From the NCBI RefSeq assembly GCF_003231285.1, contig NZ_QKNS01000005.1, forward strand, positions 1-64,000: DNA of 64,000 nucleotides, written 5' to 3'. Shown piece by piece: positions 17,356 through 25,716 of this stretch (its first letter is position 1; each line of letters begins with the position of its first letter). The position numbers and the translations under genes were made by a program. This DNA is from Hymenobacter sediminis (GTDB taxonomy: Bacteria > Bacteroidota > Bacteroidia > Cytophagales > Hymenobacteraceae). The notes under the pieces are model-generated. The model did not search any database. It was not told the origin of the DNA and worked only from the letters and a program-made list of their open reading frames with translations.

Positions 17356-18528
17356 CTACCGAATGATAGGGCTGCGCTCGAAGGGTCGGGTACGGTCAAA
17401 GAGGTAGCGGTACGTGACGTGGGTTTTGAGGATGCGGGCCCCGATGGAGCGCGTAACAGCCAGCATGCGCGGGTTGAAGTCGCCAATCCAATTCATCTCA
17501 ATGTCTGTATAGCCAGCTCTCATAAACTGGGCGCGGGCGTGCACCATCATGGCCGACTCGATGCCTTTGCCCTGCCATTCGGGTACTACCCCGAAGATGA
17601 CGCCGAACATCTTTTTATCGGAGCGTTGGTCGTATTTCCGCTTTTCCCACAGGAAGCGCAGCTTACCCAACAGGTTAAAGTTGCGGCCTACATGCTTAAA
17701 TATCTGGTTAAGCTCGGGTAGGCTAACAAAGAAAGCAATAGGCTCGTCGTTATGATAGGCAAACCAGAGTAGGCGCTCATCCACCACGGGTTTCATTTCG
17801 CGCACCAGGTCGCGGGCCTTTTCCAAAGGCATGGGGTTGACGCCGCTGTGGTTGGCCCAGGCTAGGTTGTAAACGTGGTGGAAGTCGCGGGCTAGCTTCT
17901 CCGCATTGCGCTTGCTAGCGTGCTCGAAGCGGAACTCCGGGTACTGCTGAGCATACTTGGTAGCCGCCTTACTGAAGCTCTCGTGCAGCGGTACGGCCAC
18001 CTCGCGGTAGCAGGTATACTGCTTGAAGTACACCTGAAAGCCGTAATTTTCAAAGAGTTGCTGGTAATACGGCAGGTGGTAGAACATGCCGTAGTTCGGC
18101 TCCGTGAAGCCTACCGTCAGCAGGCCCCAGTACCGGTCACGCTCCCCAAAGTTGATGGGCCCGTCCATGGCTGCCAGACCGCGCTGAGCCAGCCACACCC
18201 GGCAGGCTTCGAACAATATATTCGCGGCACTTTGGTCATCAATACATTCAAAAAAGCCCATGCCGCCCACCGGAAGGGTAGGGTCAGTCTGGGGTGTTTC
18301 GTGGTTGATGAAGGCCGCTACCCGTCCAATTACTACCCCCGCCTCGTCGGTCAGGATCCAGCGAATGGCCTCGCCGTGGGCAAAATTATGGTTGCGCTTG
18401 GGGTCGAAAACGGCTTCTACCTCGTGGTCGAGGGGGGAAATCCAGTTGGGCTGATCTTGGTAGAGGCGCGAAGGCAGATCGAGAAACTGACGAACGTGCT
18501 GCGCAGTAGTAACTTCAAGCAGAGGCAT
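17356..18528 (-). CDS. GNAT-like acetyltransferase, long form
   Basis: 390 residues. The C-terminal half has the GNAT core (FGVIFGVVPEWQGKGIESAM, the acetyl-CoA loop Q-x-x-G-x-G/I-type at WQGKGI) and a following IEMNWIGDFNPRM. The N-terminal half (RLYQDQPNWISPL, DGPINFGERDRYWGLL) is conserved in a family of uncharacterised Bacteroidota proteins. The substrate is unknown. It is convergent with coaE and divergent from the next membrane protein gene. Confidence 0.75.
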   Translation of the reverse strand: MPLLEVTTAQHVRQFLDLPSRLYQDQPNWISPLDHEVEAVFDPKRNHNFAHGEAIRWILTDEAGVVIGRVAAFINHETPQTDPTLPVGGMGFFECIDDQSAANILFEACRVWLAQRGLAAMDGPINFGERDRYWGLLTVGFTEPNYGMFYHLPYYQQLFENYGFQVYFKQYTCYREVAVPLHESFSKAATKYAQQYPEFRFEHASKRNAEKLARDFHHVYNLAWANHSGVNPMPLEKARDLVREMKPVVDERLLWFAYHNDEPIAFFVSLPELNQIFKHVGRNFNLLGKLRFLWEKRKYDQRSDKKMFGVIFGVVPEWQGKGIESAMMVHARAQFMRAGYTDIEMNWIGDFNPRMLAVTRSIGARILKTHVTYRYLFDRTRPFERSPIIR

Positions 18529-18641
18529 TCAAGAGGGGATAAGCAGAGTCTGGAATGAGGGTTACCGCTTCTGCTAGGGGTAGTGAAAGCAGAAAACGGG
18601 GCTAAATTCGGCAATTCATTCTCAACCTACGCCTTTTACCA

Positions 18642-19943
18642 GTGCTACGCTCCATTCCTCGGTTCATCTGGCCCATTGCGGCTTTGTTGCTGGTTGTTCG
18701 GCTGGCTCTGAACTTAGGGCTAAACCCGGAGCTGGAATTCAACTACGATGAGCGCCGCAATGCCCGCATTGCCGATAATTACCTAGCCGGACGGGGCTAC
18801 GTCAGCATCGACCCGGAGCGCAAGCAACTGCGCCCCGATTCCTTTCACGCCAGTTTTCCAGTGTTTGTATATATTGGCTGGAGCAAGGCCGGGCTGCCGC
18901 GTCATTACCTGACTTTGCTGGTGTATGCCGCCGCCGCCGGCTGCTACCTGCTGGGTGGCTTGTACGTGCAGCGTACCCTGCGCTACTTCGGCCTGGGGCT
19001 CGGCGCCGCCTGGGCCGGAGCAGGCTTATGGGCTGTGTCGCCGGGAGTGGTGTACTACATTGGTGCTTTCTGGTGGTACGAGAATATTGCCCTACCCCTG
19101 CTGATTGTGGTAGTGTACAAGCTCCTGCGCCTGCAGGGCGGTCGGCCTCTGCGCGCCCATGATGCCGCCATTATCATCGGCTTAGTAGTGCTGTCGTGTT
19201 TAGTGCGGGGGTATCTGCTGGGCGTGTATGGGGTAGTGTTTCTGGCGTTCCTGGCCCTATCGATGCGGCCGTCGGCGCGGGCTCAGCGGCCGGCTGCTTG
19301 GGGCCTGAGCTTAGGCTTGATGCTGGTGCTGGGGGTAGCGCATGTGCCTACTCTGCTGAAAAACCACAGGCAATTTGGGGCATACACCTTAAGCAACCAG
19401 GCCGGGTTTGAGCTCTTGCAAGGGCATAATCCGGTAGCTAAAGGCCGCTTTATGTTCGATTGGGATGAGCGTACTGGACCCTTCGACCAGTACGTGCGCG
19501 CCGCAGTTCCTACCCTCGATTCTCTGGATCAGTACCAGGAAAGTCAGGCCCGCGCCCGCCTGGCCCGGCAGTGGGTAGCTACGCACCCATGGGAAGAAGC
19601 GCAGCTGCTGATCCGCAAGACCTTTCTGTTTTTCTCGCCTGAAAATTTCATTGCCGATGCGCCCCGCACTTCCTGGAACCCCTTTACTGCGCTAGTGCAC
19701 ATAGCCTTCTTCGCGGCGATTCTGCTGACGGTGGTTCGCTACCGCGGTCTGCGCTTTAAAAGTCAGGATGCACTTCTGCTAGCTCCATTGGTAGCCGTCT
19801 GGCTGTTGAGCCTGGTGTTTTTTGTGGGGTTCCGGTGGCGGTTCTTTGCTGAGCCAGCCCTGCTACTGTTCCCTCTTATTGTGGCGCAGCGGTTAAGGGA
19901 AAGAACTAAAGGCTCGCGTACGAACAACGAGGCCGTAGGCTAA
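18642..19943 (+). CDS. GT-C-like polytopic membrane protein (ArnT/PMT superfamily)
   Basis: 433 residues with about nine to eleven hydrophobic helices. An N-terminal luminal-type loop with acidic residues (NYDERRNARIADNYLAG) is reminiscent of the Asp-Glu motif of lipid-linked sugar transferases of the GT39/GT83 type. The start is GTG at 18642. The donor and acceptor cannot be told. Its stop codon lies two bases from that of the convergent neighbour. Confidence 0.65.
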   Translation: MLRSIPRFIWPIAALLLVVRLALNLGLNPELEFNYDERRNARIADNYLAGRGYVSIDPERKQLRPDSFHASFPVFVYIGWSKAGLPRHYLTLLVYAAAAGCYLLGGLYVQRTLRYFGLGLGAAWAGAGLWAVSPGVVYYIGAFWWYENIALPLLIVVVYKLLRLQGGRPLRAHDAAIIIGLVVLSCLVRGYLLGVYGVVFLAFLALSMRPSARAQRPAAWGLSLGLMLVLGVAHVPTLLKNHRQFGAYTLSNQAGFELLQGHNPVAKGRFMFDWDERTGPFDQYVRAAVPTLDSLDQYQESQARARLARQWVATHPWEEAQLLIRKTFLFFSPENFIADAPRTSWNPFTALVHIAFFAAILLTVVRYRGLRFKSQDALLLAPLVAVWLLSLVFFVGFRWRFFAEPALLLFPLIVAQRLRERTKGSRTNNEAVG

Positions 19944-19945
19944 TA

Positions 19946-21556
19946 CTATTGTCGGCGTAGCACCGATAAAATCTTTATTCCGTTCGCTCGTACAGTCAGA
20001 GCTTCCTGTCCCGGTATTGTGTCATGCGCCTCCGGCGACACGGTCCGGTAAACGTTTAGGTGGTAGTGGCCCGGTGCTGGAGCTGCCATAATAAGACGTT
20101 TTTGATCGGCGGGCCTCAGCCAGATTTTGTTGTTTTCGTAGGGTGGAGGCGAAGGCGTATCAAGGTAAATCGGGCCGGTTGGCTGATGCCGAACCAACTG
20201 CTCCAGGCCCTGCCGGAACGACAAGCCCCAGTAGTCACGCTCGAAAAGCCTCTCTGCATGTTGGGCGGGCAAAAAGCTAAAAAAGGCCTGTTGATGCGGG
20301 TGCATGGCTATCATTCGCGCTGCGGTATAGATTCCTTCCAGCCCTGCCATTGCTACTGCTGCCACTACCACGGCGTGCGCTATGCCTCTTCCGCGGCCCC
20401 ACTGCCAGAGGCCCCAGCCACCCCGAACCGCCAGTAGCAGCAGCCCTGGATAAACAAAATAGAGGTGCCGCCACCCATCGTAGAGGGCAGAATTGAAGAA
20501 GATAACTAAGATAATAGGCAGCAGAAACCACCCCGAAAAGAGCACATCTAGCCGAAGGGTAGAAGACTGAAGTATCTGTAGCGGCTTGCGCGCTAGGGTT
20601 GCACCCACCATCATTACCCCTACAATAGCTGCTACGGAATAGGCTATTGGGGTAGTAAGCAGCAGCCATACCGGAATGTAGTGCCATGGCAAATGCCGAG
20701 CCGGCTCCAGCTTACCCAGGTACAGCACATTGCCCATAAAGGAATAGCTCTTCATGCTGCCGAAAGCTGTCCGGAAATGTGTCAGGGGGTGTGCCCACAG
20801 ATATGGCCAGCCGGCTACCATTATTACCAACGACGTCAGTAGATACACACTTGCCAAGCTAATCAGCCGTCGACGAACACTGCTTGTAGACAGGTCAGGG
20901 GTTTGCAGTAACAGCAGCGTGAAAGTAAACGGGATAAGCAATACACCAGGCACGCGTACATCAATGACGGCAGCCGTGACCAGCCCATGTACTATGGCGC
21001 GCAGAAGGGTAGGGCGAGCCAGCAGCCGAAGTAACGTGTAGATGCCTACTGTAAACAAAGCCAGAAACACGAGGTCCTTGGCATTGTAAAACGAGTCAGC
21101 AAATAGGCGCGGCGATAATACCAATAGTGCAGCCGTGAGCAGGCCCAGATACTCATTCCGGAAGCGAAGAAGCGCAATACGGTACAGTGCCCAAGTACCG
21201 CTGAAGCAGATAAGGAAAATACAGAAATGCCGTGCTAAATAATAGCTTCGGGCGTCGGTACTAGGCCGAAGCACATCGTACAGGGCCATAGGAATCTCAA
21301 ACAGTACGCCGTGGTCGTTATCGGTGTAGCCGAACAAAGGTGGGGCCTGTTGTAAGAGTGGCTGGCGGGCGGCCCAGGATGGCGCCAGGAGTTCGGCCAG
21401 GAAGCGCAAATTTACCAGCCCGTTGCGGCGGTCGGCGGGTTCGTCCCAGGAAACGCCGTAGTCGGCGAATATGCTGCAACCCAGGGTCAGTAGTAGCCCA
21501 AAAAAGACCCATGCAACCCAGCGCGGGGCGTAGCGAATGGGGGACGAAGTTGTCAT
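19946..21556 (-). CDS. GT39-like glycosyltransferase family membrane protein
   Basis: 536 residues, about eleven to twelve helices. An N-terminal periplasmic loop DYGVSWDEPADRR carries the acidic catalytic-type motif of GT-C enzymes, followed by SPRLFADSFYNAKDLVFLAL, typical of the dolichyl-phosphate-mannose transferase superfamily. The C-terminal 120 or so residues are a soluble domain. The ATG at 21556 is preferred over the open frame to 21628. It probably decorates a lipid or protein with a sugar; the target is unknown. Confidence 0.7.
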   Translation of the reverse strand: MTTSSPIRYAPRWVAWVFFGLLLTLGCSIFADYGVSWDEPADRRNGLVNLRFLAELLAPSWAARQPLLQQAPPLFGYTDNDHGVLFEIPMALYDVLRPSTDARSYYLARHFCIFLICFSGTWALYRIALLRFRNEYLGLLTAALLVLSPRLFADSFYNAKDLVFLALFTVGIYTLLRLLARPTLLRAIVHGLVTAAVIDVRVPGVLLIPFTFTLLLLQTPDLSTSSVRRRLISLASVYLLTSLVIMVAGWPYLWAHPLTHFRTAFGSMKSYSFMGNVLYLGKLEPARHLPWHYIPVWLLLTTPIAYSVAAIVGVMMVGATLARKPLQILQSSTLRLDVLFSGWFLLPIILVIFFNSALYDGWRHLYFVYPGLLLLAVRGGWGLWQWGRGRGIAHAVVVAAVAMAGLEGIYTAARMIAMHPHQQAFFSFLPAQHAERLFERDYWGLSFRQGLEQLVRHQPTGPIYLDTPSPPPYENNKIWLRPADQKRLIMAAPAPGHYHLNVYRTVSPEAHDTIPGQEALTVRANGIKILSVLRRQ

Positions 21557-21655
21557 GATAGAAGATATAGCCGCAATACAAACATCGCTACCCCACAGTA
21601 GCCAACCAAGCCTAGCTTCCCCAAGCAAGGCAGGCTGGAATAGGGTGAAAACAAA

Positions 21656-21683
21656 AAAGGACAGCCGTTACCGACTGTCCTTT
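21656..21683 (-). terminator. Terminator behind tRNA-Val pair
   Basis: 9-bp stem, 21656-21664 with 21675-21683. The A-run to the left gives a U-run for minus-strand transcripts from the two tRNA-Val genes. Confidence 0.7.
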
Positions 21684-21688
21684 AGTTG

Positions 21689-21763
21689 TGGGAGATACTG
21701 GGTTCGAACCAGTGACCCTCTGCTTGTAAGGCAGATGCTCTGAACCAGCTGAGCTAATCTCCC
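21689..21763 (-). tRNA. tRNA-Val (anticodon TAC), copy 1
   Basis: 75 bases on the minus strand: acceptor GGGAGAT with ATCTCCC, discriminator A, anticodon stem TCTGC/GCAGA with loop CTTACAA, T-arm GGTTCGAACC. The 3' CCA is not encoded. Identical to copy 2, exactly 100 bases away. Confidence 0.95.
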
Positions 21764-21788
21764 GAGGGGGGTATGCGTAATAGAAAAG

Positions 21789-21863
21789 TGGGAGATACTG
21801 GGTTCGAACCAGTGACCCTCTGCTTGTAAGGCAGATGCTCTGAACCAGCTGAGCTAATCTCCC
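21789..21863 (-). tRNA. tRNA-Val (anticodon TAC), copy 2
   Basis: Same 75-base sequence as copy 1, in tandem on the minus strand. It is upstream of copy 1 in the presumed common transcript. Confidence 0.95.
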
Positions 21864-22015
21864 GTTGGGCGTATCCCGTTTGGGATGGCAAATATGGGAG
21901 GTCATTTTCGAATACGCAACACTTTGTAGCATCTTTGAGCTGAGAAATTTTGCTGGCAAGCCTGCGTTGGATAGGAAAGTAGTTGCCAATCAGAAGTTTC
22001 GGGGATGTAAAGACG

Positions 22016-24544
22016 GTGAGTAAAATTTTAAAAAATTCTTTTTTAACCTTGCTCGTGCTGCTCGGCAGCGTGGTAGCGGGAGTGTGGTTAGGGCAGGACC
22101 GAATTATTGCCATGTTCGTGCAGGCCCTAAACCAGTACCTGCAGGTGCCGGTGCAGGCCAGTCGGCTAGAGGTGTCCGTGCTCGACCAGTTTCCGCGCTT
22201 GTCCGTGACCCTGCACGACGTAGTGGTGTCCGGCTCGGAGCCCACCGATACTGTAAAGCTGGCCCGCGCCCGGCGCTTGTATTGCGCTTTCGATGCCTGG
22301 GACCTGCTGGCTGGGCGCTACCACATCCGGGCCGTTACCTTGGCCGATGCGCAGGTGCGGGTGCGCCGCAACGCCCACGGGATAGGAAACTACCACGTAC
22401 TCCGGCTTGATACTACCACGAATGCCGAGGATGAGCCTTTCGGGATGGAGCTGGAAGGGATTCAGCTGGAGCGGGTGCGGGTACTCTACGAAGATGCTGC
22501 CCGGCAGCAGCACTTCCGCCTCCAGACCCCAGAGCTGCAGGCGGCCCTCACCATCACCGATACTCAACTGCACATTGCGGCCCAGGGGGTAGCGCAGGTC
22601 GAAACCCTACAGCTGGGTTCAGATGAATACTTTCGGGATAAGCAACTCACCCTGCGCACCAACTTGTTAATAGACCGTGCCAGGCAGCAACTTACCCTTG
22701 AGCCCTCGGAAATTCGGGTGGGGCCGGCGGCGTATGCGGTGAGCGGCAGTATCAACTACCAGCGGGTTGCCGTGCTTGATCTGCGCTGCGAGGCAACTGG
22801 GGCCGATGTACAGTCGGTGTTGGCGCTGCTACCGCCCCGCCTGACGCGGCCAGTAGCCGGGTACCGCAGCCGGGGCAAGGTGTATTTCGGCGGAACAGTG
22901 CGAGGCGAGCTATCTGGGCAGCGGAATCCACAGGTAGCCGTACGGTTTGGCTGTCAGGATGCTTCGTTTTTTCATCCGCGCTACCAGCAGGCCATTGAGC
23001 AAGTAAGCCTGACCGGTTCCTTCACCAACGGGGCTACGCAGTCGGGCCGCACGGCAGTGCTAAGCCTGAACAATGTTCGGGGACAGCTCAGCGGGCGGCC
23101 TTTTAGCGGTACGCTGCGCTTGGAGAACTTTGCTACCCCCCGCCTGCAGCTAAAGTGCCAAGCCGATGTGGACGTAGCGCGGGCTATGCGTTTCTTTCCA
23201 CTGGCTGCCGTTCGCGAGGCCCGTGGCAGTGCGGTGCTAAGCCTGCAGCTCAACGGCCTGGTGCGGGAACTGCGCGGCAACCCTACCCCCGATCAGGCTA
23301 GCGGCGACCTGATGCTCCGGAATGTATACCTGCAGCTGCGCGACTTCAGGCAGCCCTTTACGGGCCTAACGGGCCGGCTGCAGCTCCAGGGAACCAACGT
23401 GCTGGTGCCGGCCCTAAGCGGCAGGCTCGGTAACTCCGATTTCCGGGGGTGGGGCACGCTTCGCAACGTGACCAGTTGGGCTCTTCGGGCCGGGCAACCG
23501 CTACGGCTAGAGGCAGTGGTGGCCAGTCATCTGCTTGATTTCAACCAATTGCTCTATGCGTATCAGCCTGCCGCGGGTAGGGTAGGCGCGAAGGCAGCTA
23601 ATCAGGCACCATCGGGCTTGCGGGTACCCGCTAATTTGGCAGTAGACGTGCAGGCCACAGCCGATCAGGTGCGCTTCCGGAGGCTGCGCGGGCGCCAGCT
23701 ACGAGGCAAACTACGGTTGCAGGGGCAGGTTTTCAGCTCTCCGGACCTGACGCTGCTGGCGGCGGGTGGCAAGGCCAGTGTGCGCGGAACCGTAGATGCC
23801 CGCCAGCCTCAGCTGCTGAAAGCCAGCACGGTAGTAAGCTGCCAACAGGTGCCCCTAGATAGCCTGTTTTACGTGTTCGAAAACTTTGGTCAGCAGTTTA
23901 TTACCCAGCGCCACCTGCGCGGGCGCCTGACTGCTACTGCCGATGTAGACTCTTACTTCGACCAACACCTGACTCCGCTTACTGACAAGCTGGAAGCGGA
24001 GGTGCACGCTACCGTGCGCAATGGGGAACTGCTCAACTTCGAGCCCATGCAGAAGCTGAGCTTTCTGGCCAGCCGGGCTACTCTGCGCCATTTACGCTTT
24101 GCGGAGCTGCAAAACCGCATCTACGTGCAAAGCCGCACGGTGTACGTGCCCGAAATGGACATTCGCTCCAACGTAAAAGCTGCCTCCCTGATTCGGGTGA
24201 CGGGTACCCACACGTTTGACCAGCAGATGGACTATCATGTTCGGATTCCGTTGCTACCCGGTTTGTTACCCCAAGCCCTGGCCAGCGCTAACGGGCCCAT
24301 GCTACGCCTGGCAATTCAGGGCAACGAGCGGGACTTTTCAATTCGGTACGAGCGGGCGCCGCGGGAAGCACCAAATCGGCCGGTAGTGGCGCGACCCGCT
24401 GGAACCAGTCAGCCAGGGGGCGGAGCTGCCAGCGAGGCCGGAAAAGTTGCTACCCCTAAACCAGTGGCCAAACCTAGCTTCGAGCTAAAAAAGCCCGTCA
24501 AGAAGCCAGCTCAGCCCCAAACCGGAGAATACTTTGATTTCTAG
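22016..24544 (+). CDS. AsmA-like envelope protein
   Basis: 842 residues: one N-terminal membrane helix (about 8-26, FLTLLVLLGSVVAGVWLG), then a long beta-rich region with AsmA features (ASRLEVSVLDQFPRLSVTLHDV, LDFRQPFTGL-type repeats, RLAIQGNERDFSIRYER). AsmA-like proteins bridge the envelope and are tied to lipid transport and outer-membrane assembly. The C-terminal 70 residues are Ala/Pro/Lys-rich and probably unstructured. GTG at 22016 gives the helix close to the N-terminus; a TTG at 21983 is the alternative. Confidence 0.8.
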   Translation: MSKILKNSFLTLLVLLGSVVAGVWLGQDRIIAMFVQALNQYLQVPVQASRLEVSVLDQFPRLSVTLHDVVVSGSEPTDTVKLARARRLYCAFDAWDLLAGRYHIRAVTLADAQVRVRRNAHGIGNYHVLRLDTTTNAEDEPFGMELEGIQLERVRVLYEDAARQQHFRLQTPELQAALTITDTQLHIAAQGVAQVETLQLGSDEYFRDKQLTLRTNLLIDRARQQLTLEPSEIRVGPAAYAVSGSINYQRVAVLDLRCEATGADVQSVLALLPPRLTRPVAGYRSRGKVYFGGTVRGELSGQRNPQVAVRFGCQDASFFHPRYQQAIEQVSLTGSFTNGATQSGRTAVLSLNNVRGQLSGRPFSGTLRLENFATPRLQLKCQADVDVARAMRFFPLAAVREARGSAVLSLQLNGLVRELRGNPTPDQASGDLMLRNVYLQLRDFRQPFTGLTGRLQLQGTNVLVPALSGRLGNSDFRGWGTLRNVTSWALRAGQPLRLEAVVASHLLDFNQLLYAYQPAAGRVGAKAANQAPSGLRVPANLAVDVQATADQVRFRRLRGRQLRGKLRLQGQVFSSPDLTLLAAGGKASVRGTVDARQPQLLKASTVVSCQQVPLDSLFYVFENFGQQFITQRHLRGRLTATADVDSYFDQHLTPLTDKLEAEVHATVRNGELLNFEPMQKLSFLASRATLRHLRFAELQNRIYVQSRTVYVPEMDIRSNVKAASLIRVTGTHTFDQQMDYHVRIPLLPGLLPQALASANGPMLRLAIQGNERDFSIRYERAPREAPNRPVVARPAGTSQPGGGAASEAGKVATPKPVAKPSFELKKPVKKPAQPQTGEYFDF

Positions 24545-24723
24545 TCGGGTTCAGGTCAAGACGGCGTCTTAAGCCTGGGTGGCTTTGGGCCAGAGCAAGA
24601 CAGTAGGAAGAACGAGCATGGGGGAGACGCAACGAGAAATAGCCGGATGAGGCAGCAACCCTAACCTATCAGAAGAGCTTGCGTTAAGGTAGCTGGTTTA
24701 TTTCCACCCATCTACTCTCTGTC

Positions 24724-25623
24724 ATGAACGATACACAACTCCTGCAGAATTACTCCGACCAGGAAAAAGCCGCCTACCTGAGCGTAATAGCCAGCCTAGC
24801 CTCCGCCGACCGCGAGGCCTCGGCCGCCGAAATAGAATTCCTGCAGCAACTCGCCCACCAAGCCAACCTCAGCGGGGGCGCTACCCAGCAGGTTCTGGCT
24901 GCGGCCAAAGATGCCACCAATGAAAGCATCAAGACCAACCTGGATACCTTGCGCTCCAGCGACCTGCGCTTTTCTTTGGTAACGGACCTGATCAGCTTCG
25001 CCCGCGCCGATGGCGCCTACTCCAACACGGAGGAAGAAATGGTGAATAAAATTGCGGCGTATTTAGGCATCAACCAGCAGCAGACCCAGGCTCTGGAGCA
25101 AGTAGTTGACCAGGCCGCACACGTTCCGCACGATGCCAGCGACCCAGCCAAACAAGGCTTCTTGGGCGGCATTGGGGATAAGCTCTCCAGCGTAGGCATT
25201 CCGAAAGGCGCCCTGATGGCCGGCTTGCTGGGGGTAGTAGCCCCCATGGTTATTTCAAAAGTGATGAACCGCGGCGGCAGCGCTGGCATGGCCGGGGGCG
25301 GTGGCCTAATGGGCGGCGGAAACCTAGGCGGCCTGATGGGCGGCGCGGCTCAAAGCGGTATGGGCGGTCTGCTCGGCGGTTTGCTGGGTGGTGGTTTGCT
25401 GGGTGGTATGATGGGCGGCGGGGGCCAGCAAAGCTCCTACGGCAACTACCCGCAGCAAGGCTCCCACGTTGGTAGCGGCGGCCTCGGCTCCCTGATGTCA
25501 ATCCTAGGTGGCTTAGGCGGACAACCCAACATGCAGCCCCGCAGTGCCGGCGGCGGCGGACTAGGCGGCCTTATGAACGGCGGCATGGGCGGCTTGCTCG
25601 GCGGTCTGCTGGGCGGCCGCTAG
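24724..25623 (+). CDS. TerB-like domain protein with Gly-rich tail
   Basis: 299 residues. Residues 1-135 are helical and resemble the TerB/DUF533 type (ADREASAAEIEFLQQLA, ARADGAYSNTEEEMVNKIA, two acidic repeats). After a hydrophobic link (ALMAGLLGVVAPMVISKVM), residues 180-299 are low complexity, built on GGLLGG, GGLMGG and GGG, ending GGLLGGLLGGR. The function is unknown; the tail may self-associate. Its own leader of about 180 bases precedes it and a 23-bp hairpin follows. Confidence 0.65.
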   Translation: MNDTQLLQNYSDQEKAAYLSVIASLASADREASAAEIEFLQQLAHQANLSGGATQQVLAAAKDATNESIKTNLDTLRSSDLRFSLVTDLISFARADGAYSNTEEEMVNKIAAYLGINQQQTQALEQVVDQAAHVPHDASDPAKQGFLGGIGDKLSSVGIPKGALMAGLLGVVAPMVISKVMNRGGSAGMAGGGGLMGGGNLGGLMGGAAQSGMGGLLGGLLGGGLLGGMMGGGGQQSSYGNYPQQGSHVGSGGLGSLMSILGGLGGQPNMQPRSAGGGGLGGLMNGGMGGLLGGLLGGR

Positions 25624-25642
25624 GCCTTCCTGCTATCTATTC

Positions 25643-25693
25643 CCATACAAAAAGCCGACTACCTTGTCACAGGGTAGTCGGCTTTTTGTATGG
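25643..25693. terminator. Bidirectional terminator, 23-bp stem
   Basis: Arms 25643-25665 and 25671-25693 pair with a single wobble and a 5-base loop, between the convergent TerB-like and MscS genes. Confidence 0.85.
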
Positions 25694-25716
25694 AAAGAAG
25701 CTAAGAAGAGCTTTGG

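Noticed and set aside
24600..24720. Possible SAM-type riboswitch before the TerB-like gene (GATGAGGCAGCAACC)
   Set aside because: Only the GCAACC part resembles the class; the 5' AGAG/GGAGGGA core is missing and the downstream gene has no link to methionine.
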